NCBI GenBank assembly: GCA_035633255.1
Contig: DASQFD010000103.1
Location: forward strand, 1-11,409
Source of the DNA: DASQFD01 sp035633255
GTDB lineage: Bacteria > Actinomycetota > Actinomycetes > Actinomycetales > Dermatophilaceae
Direction of reading: 5' to 3'
Length of the DNA: 11,409 bases
In this document: positions 5,758-11,358 of the stretch, piece after piece
How the letters are laid out: the number at the start of each line of letters is the position of its first letter
Numbering within the stretch: the stretch's first letter is position 1
Notes under the pieces: model-generated
Told to the model about the DNA's origin: nothing
The model's database searches: none
What the model saw: the letters and a program-made list of their open reading frames with translations, nothing else
Made by a program: the position numbers and the translations under genes

Positions 5758-6495
5758 ATGCCCGCAGCCGCCGCCATCCCACCCGTGCCCGCCATCCCAC
5801 CCGTGCCCGCCACCGCGGTCCTCGTCACCACGGCGGCTGCCGAGCTCGACCGTCAGGTCGCGACCCTGCTCGACCTCGGCTACCCCGCCCTGGCCGGCCT
5901 GACGACGTCCGCCTTCCGCGACCTCCTCGACCCGCTGCGGCCGGTGGCGGCCGGGCTCGGGGACCTCCCCGCCGCCGCGCCCGGCCACGCCCCCGTGATC
6001 CTCGTCGTCACCCGGGACCTCGTCGCGCCGGAGGACACCGTCCCCCTGCTGCGGCTCCCGGTGCGCGGCCGGCAGGCGGCGCCGCCCGGCGTCGTCGACC
6101 GCAACCACGAGCCGGGCTCCCTGGCGACCTACGCCCCACTGGACGTGCTCGCGATTCCCGAGCACCCGGCATACCTGCTCCTGGACGTGGACCGGGGCGA
6201 GGAGTTCCGCGACGTCCGTCCCGAGGACGCGCTCCCGGTCGTCCTTCGGCGGGGACGCACCCCGCTGACCATCGACGAGGGCGTCGCGCTGGTGACGCAC
6301 GCACCGCACCTGCTGGAGCGGAACCGATGCTTCATGCTCGCCGGCTCGCGCCGCGCGGACCGGCGGGTGCCGGCGATGTGGATCAGCGGCCGCGCCCCCA
6401 AGCTGGGCTGGTGCTGGGACGGCAACCCGCACTCGTGGTTGGGTCTGGCCTCCGCTGGTGCTCGACGCGGCCGGGGGCCCATACTTCCCGGGTGA
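5758..6495 (+). CDS. DUF5701 family protein
   Basis: A 245-residue soluble protein matching the actinobacterial DUF5701 family, whose function is unknown. After a low-complexity Ala/Pro N-terminus (1-20) comes LLDLGYPALAGL...FRDLLDPLRP (about 38-63). Next is a strand region with VTRDLV (about 84-89) and VVDRNHEPGSLATYAPLD (about 112-129). The highly patterned C-terminal half follows: YLLLDVDRGEEFRD, RTPLTIDEGVALVTHAP, NRCFMLAGSRRADRRVPA, MWISGRAPKLGWCWDGNPHS. No signal peptide or membrane helix is seen. Invariant-looking Cys, Trp, Arg and His residues suggest a binding or catalytic site, but no known catalytic motif is recognised. Its stop overlaps the sirtuin start (GTGA), so the two proteins are probably made together. 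The N-terminus contains an 18-bp tandem duplication. Confidence 0.85.
   Translation: MPAAAAIPPVPAIPPVPATAVLVTTAAAELDRQVATLLDLGYPALAGLTTSAFRDLLDPLRPVAAGLGDLPAAAPGHAPVILVVTRDLVAPEDTVPLLRLPVRGRQAAPPGVVDRNHEPGSLATYAPLDVLAIPEHPAYLLLDVDRGEEFRDVRPEDALPVVLRRGRTPLTIDEGVALVTHAPHLLERNRCFMLAGSRRADRRVPAMWISGRAPKLGWCWDGNPHSWLGLASAGARRGRGPILPG
5773..5808 (+). repeat. Perfect 18-bp tandem duplication inside the DUF5701 gene
   Basis: GCCATCCCACCCGTGCCC occurs twice head to tail (5773-5790, 5791-5808). It encodes AIPPVP twice in the N-terminal extension, before the conserved domain. Being a multiple of three it keeps the frame; the unit number may vary between strains. Confidence 0.95.
6480..6485 (+). promoter_or_regulatory. 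Candidate -10 element for leaderless sirtuin transcript
   Basis: CATACT ends 6 bp before the GTG at 6492, the distance expected if transcription begins on the start codon. It lies inside the last codons of the DUF5701 gene and could supply a second, independent transcript of the sirtuin. No good -35 is visible. Confidence 0.3.
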
Positions 6496-7256
6496 CGAGC
6501 GTGCCCAGGGGGGTGCTGGAGCTCGCGCGGCGAGCACAGCGGGTGACCGTGCTCACCGGGGCGGGGATGTCGGCGGAGAGCGGCGTGCCCACCTTCCGCG
6601 ACAGCCAGACCGGCCTGTGGGCCCGCGACGACGCCACCGAGCTCGCAACGCCCGAGGCGTTCCACCGGCGGCCGGCGCACGTGTGGGGTTGGTACCTGTG
6701 GCGACTGTGCCGACTCTCCGAGGTGGAGCCCAACGCCGGGCACCACGCGCTCGCCCGCTGGGCCCGCCGCGCCGACGTGCGCATCGTCACCCAGAACGTC
6801 GACGACCTGCACGAGCGTGCCGGCAGTGAGGTCCTCGCCCATCTGCACGGGAGCCTGCGCGACTTCCGGTGCTCCGTGTGCGGGCAGCGGTATGCCGGTC
6901 CGCTCCCGTCCGCGAGCGGGGCGGCCGGTGAGGCGGGCGCCGAGGTCGAGCCGCTCGCCTGCGCCGGGTGTGGCGGCGCCGTGCGACCCGGGGTCGTGTG
7001 GTTCGGTGAGCCGCTGCCCGCCCAGGCGTTCGACGCGGCCATGGACGCGTGCCGTGACACCGACCTGGTGGTCTCCGTCGGCACGTCCGGGCTGGTGCAC
7101 CCGGCCGCGGCACTTCCCGACCTGGCAGCCGCGAACCGGATCCCGGTGCTGGAGCTCAACCCGAACGACACCGCGCACTCGTGGGGGGCGACGCGGGTGT
7201 GGCGGACCACCGCCGCCGTGGGCCTGCCGGCCCTCGTCGACGCGCTCGAGGAGTGA
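6492..7256 (+). CDS. NAD-dependent protein deacylase, SIR2 (sirtuin) family, class III-like
   Basis: A 254-residue sirtuin. The NAD-binding motif GAGMSAESGVPTFRD is at 23-37, the QNVDDLHERAG motif at 101-111, the catalytic His at 119 (HGS), zinc ligands C127, C130, C157 and C160, and the Rossmann GTS motif at 197-199. Y68 and R71 (YxxR) are in the place where SIRT5/CobB-type enzymes bind acidic acyl groups, so desuccinylase/demalonylase as well as deacetylase activity is plausible. These enzymes transfer the acyl group from lysine to ADP-ribose, releasing nicotinamide. GTG 6492 is chosen because it overlaps the upstream TGA by 4 nt and gives the usual short N-terminus; GTG 6501 is an alternative. 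The protein should be cytoplasmic. Confidence 0.93.
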   Translation: MTSVPRGVLELARRAQRVTVLTGAGMSAESGVPTFRDSQTGLWARDDATELATPEAFHRRPAHVWGWYLWRLCRLSEVEPNAGHHALARWARRADVRIVTQNVDDLHERAGSEVLAHLHGSLRDFRCSVCGQRYAGPLPSASGAAGEAGAEVEPLACAGCGGAVRPGVVWFGEPLPAQAFDAAMDACRDTDLVVSVGTSGLVHPAAALPDLAAANRIPVLELNPNDTAHSWGATRVWRTTAAVGLPALVDALEE

Positions 7257-7304
7257 CGGGGCCCTGGTCTCCACGGTCCGGCCGAGCGCATCGCGCCCCG
7301 CCGG

Positions 7305-8549
7305 TCAGGCCGAGCGTGGTCTGACGGGGTCGGCCGGTGGCCCCTCCTGGCGCCGGGCCACCTCGTGCTCGGTCCGCTCTCCCTCCGGCTCGACGACCTC
7401 CCGCGCCTTCGGCTCCTGCTGGCTCTCCTCGGACTCGAGGTTGGCCAGCTCCGGCAGCAGCGCGTGCCGCTGCTTGTAGGTGTCCAGCACGGCGATCGCC
7501 ACGGCGGCGAGGGGAATGCCCACGACCGCCCCCACCGGCCCGAGCAGCGCCGCCCCGGCGATGACCGCGCCGAGCGCCACGGCCGGGTGCACGTCCATGG
7601 TGCGCCGGGAGACCCGCGGCGTGAACACGTAGTTCTCGAGCTGCTGGTAGACGGTGGCGAAGAGCACGATCCACAACGCGTCCAGGGGCGTGGCGAACAG
7701 GGTGAACAGGGCCGGCACGGCGACGCCGATGTAGGTGCCGATGGTGGGGATGAACTGCCCGACGATGCCGGCCATGATTCCGAGCGGCAGCCAGTACGGC
7801 ACGTCGATGAACCAGAAGAACGCGGTGTGGAAGACCGCGGACAACGTGGCGAGGACCACCTTGGAGACGACGTAGCCACCGGTCTTCTCGACCGAGATCT
7901 GCCACACGGTGAGGAACACCCGCTGGTGGTCCGGTCGCAGCCAGGAGCCGATGGTCTGCCGCAGCCGCGGGCTGTCGGCGGAGAAGTAGTAGGTGAAGAC
8001 GAGGATCGTCAGGGCGTCGAAGAGGAAGCCGAGGGCGTTGCCGAAGGCGCCGAGGAGGCCGCCGCCGTAGTCGGTGGCGAGCTGCCGCAGCTCCTCCGGG
8101 CTGAGCGCGAGCGAGGTCTGGATGGTGTCGACGTCGATGCGGGTGCCGAAGCTCCGGTTGACCCAGTCCAGTGCCGTCGACACGGTGGTCGGCACCTCGG
8201 CCCACAGCTCACCGAGCTGCGCGACGAAGAGCGACCCGAACAGCTCGACGAGCCCGGCGAGAACGAGCAGCAGGGTCAGCATGGTCAGGCCGGTCGCGGC
8301 CCCGCGGCGCACCCCACGCGCGACGAGCCAGAGCACGACGGGCTCCATCGCGACCGAGAGCAGCCACGCCAAGAGCAGGACGAAGAGGAAGGAGCCCAGC
8401 GCCGAGAACGCCCAAGACGCGACCCAGAGCGCGACGACCAGGGCCAGGACGATGAGGGTGGTTCGTCGCGCGCTGGCGGGGGAAAGCGACACCGTGAGGG
8501 TGCGCCTCCCGGCCGTCTCCTCGGTGCTGTGCCGGTCGCCTGGGACCAC
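7305..8549 (-). CDS. AI-2E family transporter (PF01594)
   Basis: A 414-residue membrane protein of the AI-2E/TqsA/PerM family. It has N-terminal helices (about 29-72), a soluble middle region with helix-rich segments (about 100-165), and a C-terminal membrane bundle. The bundle carries the family hallmark GQFIPTIGTYIG, then ENYVFTPRVSRRTMDVHPAV and GPVGAVVGIPLAA. A charged tail rich in E, R and P (last 45 residues) is cytoplasmic. Members export autoinducer-2 or work as Na+/H+ antiporters; the substrate here is unknown. The frame stays open back to 8708, but that would run into the Usp remnant. GTG 8549 is preferred because TACCCT ends exactly 6 bp upstream, giving a leaderless start; ATG 8591 is an alternative that adds 14 residues. 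It converges with the sirtuin gene across only 48 bp. Confidence 0.88.
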   Translation of the reverse strand: MVPGDRHSTEETAGRRTLTVSLSPASARRTTLIVLALVVALWVASWAFSALGSFLFVLLLAWLLSVAMEPVVLWLVARGVRRGAATGLTMLTLLLVLAGLVELFGSLFVAQLGELWAEVPTTVSTALDWVNRSFGTRIDVDTIQTSLALSPEELRQLATDYGGGLLGAFGNALGFLFDALTILVFTYYFSADSPRLRQTIGSWLRPDHQRVFLTVWQISVEKTGGYVVSKVVLATLSAVFHTAFFWFIDVPYWLPLGIMAGIVGQFIPTIGTYIGVAVPALFTLFATPLDALWIVLFATVYQQLENYVFTPRVSRRTMDVHPAVALGAVIAGAALLGPVGAVVGIPLAAVAIAVLDTYKQRHALLPELANLESEESQQEPKAREVVEPEGERTEHEVARRQEGPPADPVRPRSA

Positions 8550-8555
8550 GACGAC

Positions 8556-8561
8556 AGGGTA
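8556..8561 (-). promoter_or_regulatory. Candidate -10 for leaderless AI-2E transporter transcript
   Basis: On the minus strand TACCCT (TAnnnT) stands 6 bp before the GTG at 8549, the same geometry as the hexamer before the sirtuin. It overlaps a copy of the recurring GGCATACC octamer. No clear -35 is seen. Confidence 0.35.
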
Positions 8562-8634
8562 TGCCGCGTGGGCACCCGAGCGCGCCGGCATCGTGCGGGC
8601 AGCCGTCGGACGTCTCAGGCGGGTCTCCGCGGCG

Positions 8635-8820
8635 TCAGGCCGGAGGCTGGTCGGTGCCCGTGGACCCGTCGGTCGCCGGCTGCGCGGCATCCGGCGGTCG
8701 GACGACAAGGACGTCGCAGGCGGCGCGCCCGACCACCTCCGTGGCGACGCTGCCGAGCAGCCGCTCCACCATCGAGGTGTCCTGCCGCGCGAGCAGATGC
8801 GGGGGCTGATGCGCGAGCAC
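8635..8820 (-). pseudogene. Universal stress protein (UspA family), C-terminal remnant
   Basis: The reading frame gives VERLLGSVATEVVGRAACDV followed by LVVR and a Pro/Asp/Thr-rich tail. LLGSVA.evvr.A.cdVLVVR is the C-terminal strand-helix-strand of UspA-family proteins. A whole Usp domain is about 140 residues; here only about 45 domain residues remain, and the frame is closed by a stop at 8839-8841. The hydrolase gene ends at 8914, so there is no room for the missing half. The GxxGxG nucleotide-loop region that precedes LLGS in ATP-binding members is replaced by LLARQDTSM. Most likely a 5' deletion remnant; a 61-residue product from GTG 8820 is formally possible. Confidence 0.65.
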
Positions 8821-8837
8821 GCCGCCCTGTCCGACTC

Positions 8838-8875
8838 GTCAACCTGCTTGACGAAACCATCAACGGGCTTGACGA
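8838..8875. repeat. Two TCAA-N5-TTGA dyads spaced 21 bp, operator-like
   Basis: TCAACCTGCTTGACGA (8839-8854) and TCAACGGGCTTGACGA (8860-8875) differ at two central bases and are repeated with a 21-bp period, two helical turns. Each contains the dyad TCAA-N5-TTGA. The stretch is clearly richer in A/T than its surroundings and lies in the gap between the Usp remnant and the hydrolase gene. It could be a tandem repressor site left from a lost promoter. Alternatively it is a 7-codon repeat of a vanished coding region: the minus strand would read VKPVDGF VKQVDES. Confidence 0.45.
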
Positions 8876-8913
8876 TCTCGTAGCCACCCCCTGCCGTCCC
8901 GCCGCTCGAGCCC

Positions 8914-10053
8914 CTACCGGTCCAAGGCCGTGTCGAGGAAGGCCAGCACCGTCTGCTCCCACTGCTCGGGCTGCGCTCGCAGGCCGCCGGTGTGCCCGGC
9001 CCCGGGCACCGTCCACACCCGCACGCGGTCGGGGGCCGCGCGCCGGAGCACCTCGGCGGCGTTGGTCTCGTCCGGGCGGCTCCCCGCGGCGACGAGGAGG
9101 AAGGAGGTGCCCTGCGCCCGGGCGACGGCGTCCTGAAGCGGCGGCGGCGGCGACGCCGGGCTCACCAGGTCCGCGAGGCCGTAGGTGAGCCGGTCGATCC
9201 CGCGCTGGAGCGTCCCGGCCGTGCCGGTGGGCAGCCACCGAGCCTTGTCGACCGCCGTGCGGTGGGTGGCGCCCTCGGCGACCACGGCGCGAACCCGGCC
9301 GTCGCTAACGGCCGCGCCGACGGCCTCCTCCCCGCCCATCGACAGACCGAGGAGGGCCACCGGGTCGCCGCGCACCCCCGGCTGGGCGGCAACGAAGTCC
9401 AGGGCGCCGGCGACGTCCTGGTCGCCGTACCAGCCGAAGCCCATGCCGCGACCCTCCGAGCGACCGTGGCCGCGGGCGTCGAGCAGCAGCACGCCGTAAC
9501 CGGCACGAGCGACCACGGCCGCCTGCGGCAGGGCCGCGGAGCGGTTCTCCCCGCTGCCGTGGAGCACGACCACCACCCGCCCGTTGCGCGGAGGTGCCCA
9601 CCACGCCGACAGCCGCACGCCGTCCTCCGTCGGCACGCCCACCTCCGCCAGCGGCACCGGGAAGGTCGGGGTCGTTGCCGCCAGCGGCGTCGGGGCGGGG
9701 ACGGCCGCCAGCACGCCCGTCGCGACGGCATACCCCCCGACCAGGCCGAGCACGAGCAGCGGCGCCAGCGCGAGCCGCCACCAGCGCCATGTCGCGCGCC
9801 AGAAGCCCACTACGGCCGTCGCCAGGAAAGCGAGCCCGCCCGCCAGCACGACCAGACCCGCCACAGCGACCCAGGACGGGCCCGTGGCGAGCAGGCGCGG
9901 GACGGCGACGGCGACCCCCACCCCCGTCGCCACCACCCCGACCAGACCGGCGACGACGGCCACCGACAAGGCCCGGAGGGTCCCGCGCCGGGACGACGGG
10001 ACGGACGACGGGACGGACGACCGGTCCGGCGCCGGCACCGGCGCCGGCGCCAT
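8914..10053 (-). CDS. Membrane-anchored alpha/beta hydrolase
   Basis: A 379-residue protein. Three hydrophobic segments (about 28-53, 60-84, 92-118) anchor it; an Ala/Pro/Thr linker (119-133) then leads to an alpha/beta-hydrolase domain. The oxyanion region is LHGSGENR (H165-G166). The strand/turn LLLDARGHGRSEGRG (189-203) is typical of the fold. The nucleophile elbow is GLSMGG with Ser238, with probable acid Asp328 (SRPDE) and His354 (GAGHTGG), so the catalytic triad looks complete. With three helices the domain would face the outside if the N-terminus is inside. Ester or peptide substrates are possible; the specificity is unknown. ATG 10053 is preferred over the upstream in-frame alternative: it has AGGGA about 9 nt upstream and gives a short Ala/Pro/Ser N-terminus. 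That N-terminus holds a 12-bp tandem repeat coding SSVP. Confidence 0.88.
   Translation of the reverse strand: MAPAPVPAPDRSSVPSSVPSSRRGTLRALSVAVVAGLVGVVATGVGVAVAVPRLLATGPSWVAVAGLVVLAGGLAFLATAVVGFWRATWRWWRLALAPLLVLGLVGGYAVATGVLAAVPAPTPLAATTPTFPVPLAEVGVPTEDGVRLSAWWAPPRNGRVVVVLHGSGENRSAALPQAAVVARAGYGVLLLDARGHGRSEGRGMGFGWYGDQDVAGALDFVAAQPGVRGDPVALLGLSMGGEEAVGAAVSDGRVRAVVAEGATHRTAVDKARWLPTGTAGTLQRGIDRLTYGLADLVSPASPPPPLQDAVARAQGTSFLLVAAGSRPDETNAAEVLRRAAPDRVRVWTVPGAGHTGGLRAQPEQWEQTVLAFLDTALDR
9992..10021 (-). repeat. 12-bp tandem repeat (2.5 units) in hydrolase N-terminus
   Basis: GACGACGGGACG on the plus strand occurs at 9992-10003 and 10004-10015, followed by a half unit to 10021. On the coding strand it gives SSVP repeats before the first membrane helix. 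It is in frame, so unit number changes would only alter the cytoplasmic tail. Confidence 0.9.
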
Positions 10054-10308
10054 GCTCAGCCGTCCCTGCGGTAGCCGTACTCCCACGGCTGCTCGCCGCA
10101 GCCGACCTCGCCCCCGCGCAGACCGCTCATGCACTCAGTCTGTGCCGCTCCGCCCCGCTCGGCGGTGTCTCTCCCATCACGTGCGCGCCACGTCGCCACA
10201 ACCGGTGACGGTGGCTCCTCTGCTTGCAGGGGCCCGGCACTGCTCCTCCGCTCGCGGATGGGCGCCGCGCTGGCGCAGTCTGCCGCCAGGGGCTCCTGTC
10301 AGCGCTGC
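10054..10308. other. 255-bp gap between DinB and hydrolase genes
   Basis: Apart from the possible 24-codon ORF at 10056-10130, this stretch shows no recognisable gene, RNA or strong hairpin. Frames open across it translate into Arg/Pro/Ala/Ser-rich shadows without family resemblance. It must contain the promoter of the hydrolase gene, but no hexamer stands out. Confidence 0.5.
10056..10130 (-). CDS. Possible 24-residue small ORF just upstream of the hydrolase gene
   Basis: An ATG at 10130 opens a 24-codon frame, beginning MSGLRGGEV and ending GCGEQPWEYGYRRDG, that stops 2 nt before the hydrolase ATG (TGA-GC-ATG). Twenty-three of 24 third positions are G or C, as in real genes of this genome. 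The Tyr/Trp/Glu-rich end is unlike the Arg/Pro/Ala-rich shadows nearby. The frame is also open further upstream, but with worse third-position bias. No strong SD precedes the ATG. It could be a small protein or a leader peptide coupling translation to the hydrolase; it could also be chance. I recognise no family. Confidence 0.3.
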   Translation of the reverse strand: MSGLRGGEVGCGEQPWEYGYRRDG

Positions 10309-10827
10309 TCACTCGCCGGTGCGCCCATCGATGGCCTCGCGCAGCAGGTCGGCGTGGCCGGCGTGGCGCGCGGTCTCCTCCAGCAGGTGCAGCAGCACCC
10401 AGCGCAGCGAGAACCGCTGACCCTCACGCAGGGGCCGCACCGACAGGCGGTCAAGGTCCGCGGCCTGAGCAGCGACCTGACGGCTGCGCCGGCAGGCGTC
10501 CGAGTAGCGTCCGCGCAGCTGCTCGGGGTCAAGCTGTCCGGCCGTATGGAACTCCCAGTCCGGATCAGCCTCCCAGTCCACGCTGGCCCACGGCTCTCGC
10601 TCCGGCAACCCCAGGAAGCGGACCTGCATCCAGTCGTCCTCGACCAGAGCCAGGTGGTTGAGCAACCCGGCGAGCGTCAGCGTCGACGGCGGATGCCTCC
10701 GTGTCAGCTGCTCGAGGCTCAGGCCGTCGGTCTTGAGCAGGATCGTCGCGCGCTGAAAGTCCAGGGACGCAGTGAGGACCTCCATCTCAGCGCCGGACGG
10801 CAAGGGGTCGATGCGCACGAGCCCCAT
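10309..10827 (-). CDS. DinB family protein (DUF664)
   Basis: A 172-residue, all-helical protein of the DinB/DUF664 type, a four-helix-bundle metalloprotein fold related to the mycothiol/bacillithiol transferases. Helix 2 carries LLNHLALVEDDW with His58, and helix 4 carries HLLEETARHAGHADLLREAIDG (143-168 region) with His155 and His158, giving the three usual metal-ligand histidines. WxxxR and a WEADPDWEF acidic/aromatic loop (85-93) are also typical. The reaction is unknown; actinobacterial relatives often use mycothiol. ATG 10827 follows GGAGGGG at 8 nt on its own strand. That ribosome-binding site is inside a perfect hairpin. The gene stands alone, with 111 bp to the VOC remnant upstream. 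Confidence 0.88.
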   Translation of the reverse strand: MGLVRIDPLPSGAEMEVLTASLDFQRATILLKTDGLSLEQLTRRHPPSTLTLAGLLNHLALVEDDWMQVRFLGLPEREPWASVDWEADPDWEFHTAGQLDPEQLRGRYSDACRRSRQVAAQAADLDRLSVRPLREGQRFSLRWVLLHLLEETARHAGHADLLREAIDGRTGE

Positions 10828-10833
10828 CTTGAC

Positions 10834-10848
10834 GTCCCCTCCGGGGAC
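10834..10848 (-). promoter_or_regulatory. Hairpin enclosing the DinB-gene ribosome-binding site
   Basis: On the mRNA strand GUCCCC (10848-10843) and GGGGAC (10839-10834) form a perfect 6-bp stem with the three-base loop GGA. The Shine-Dalgarno GGAGGGG spans loop and 3' arm, so folding would hide it from the ribosome. As DNA the same sequence is a 15-bp palindrome that could bind a dimeric regulator. Confidence 0.45.
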
Positions 10849-10938
10849 TCGCGCAAGAGCGCCGTTCCCTGCTCGTCCCCGAACGGCCCCCGATGGCGCT
10901 GGCTTCGCTGCACTCCCCGTCGCCCCACCAGATGGCGG

Positions 10939-11166
10939 TCAGGCCTTCGTCAGTTCCTCGGCGAGCATGACGATGATGCCGCTGGGGCCGCGGACATAGG
11001 TGAGCTTGTACACGTCCCCGTAGGTCGCCACGCCACGCAGTGGGTGGCAGCCGTGCCTGGCGGCGATACCGAGGGCCTCGTCGATGTCGTCGACCGAGAA
11101 CGCCACGCGGTGCATGCCGATCTCGTTGGGTCGAGTGGTGCCGACGTTCTCGAGCGTGATGGGCAT
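10939..11166 (-). pseudogene. VOC (glyoxalase/bleomycin resistance) family protein, C-terminal half
   Basis: From ATG 11166 the frame gives 75 residues: ENVGTTRPNEIGMHRVAFSV, DDIDEALGIAARHGCHPLRG, VATYGDVYKLTYVRGPSGII and VMLAEELTKA. This is the second beta-alpha-beta-beta-beta module of a VOC protein, including GMHRVAFSVDDID and the metal-ligand-type Glu in VMLAEEL. A full single-domain VOC protein is about 125-150 residues; the first module is absent. The frame remains open upstream to 11379, but its translation (R/P/A-rich) has no VOC character and runs into the IS end. The gene is therefore 5'-truncated near residue 6 and probably non-functional, unless the fragment dimerises. Confidence 0.75.
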
Positions 11167-11358
11167 GCCCTGCACGCTACCGACCCGAGGTCCTCGGACA
11201 GCGGTACGCACCTCGAGGGCAGGTGCCTGCCGGACGATGCCCGACGCTTGAAGCTTTGGCCCGACCGCACATCGGGGGGGGGCGGGCGCGATCTGGCGGT
11301 GGCTCGGCGGGCTGACCTGCGCGTTGAGGCGGACCCGTCGACGCGGAGTTGCCACTAA
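11167..11358. other. Scrambled intergenic stretch with a G9 homopolymer
   Basis: Between the VOC remnant and the right IS end no gene is recognised. It contains a run of nine G (11274-11282) and a small palindrome CCGAGG-T-CCTCGG (11185-11197). The lost 5' half of the VOC gene is not found here in any frame I could read. Confidence 0.5.

Noticed and set aside
4239..6491. Upstream part of the 1005-codon plus-strand frame that ends as the sirtuin
   Set aside because: Only the last 254 codons show sirtuin motifs; the rest is an out-of-frame reading of the MFS and DUF5701 genes.
7257..7304. Terminator between the convergent sirtuin and AI-2E genes
   Set aside because: I see only short G+C-rich partial pairings and a direct repeat of GGCCGAGCG; no clear stem with a T-tract on either strand.
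8550..8708. N-terminal extension of the AI-2E transporter back to the upstream ATG at 8708
   Set aside because: It would run into the Usp remnant, is Arg/Pro-rich without family support, and has no ribosome-binding site; a leaderless GTG at 8549 fits better.
10054..10134. Hydrolase start at 10134 adding 27 residues
   Set aside because: The added residues are Arg-rich shadow sequence, while the ATG at 10053 has an SD and gives a normal short cytoplasmic tail.
11161..11197. Palindromes GGGCATGCCC and CCGAGG-T-CCTCGG near the VOC remnant as regulatory sites
   Set aside because: Short palindromes of this kind are frequent in G+C-rich DNA and the adjacent gene is truncated, so a regulatory role is not supported.
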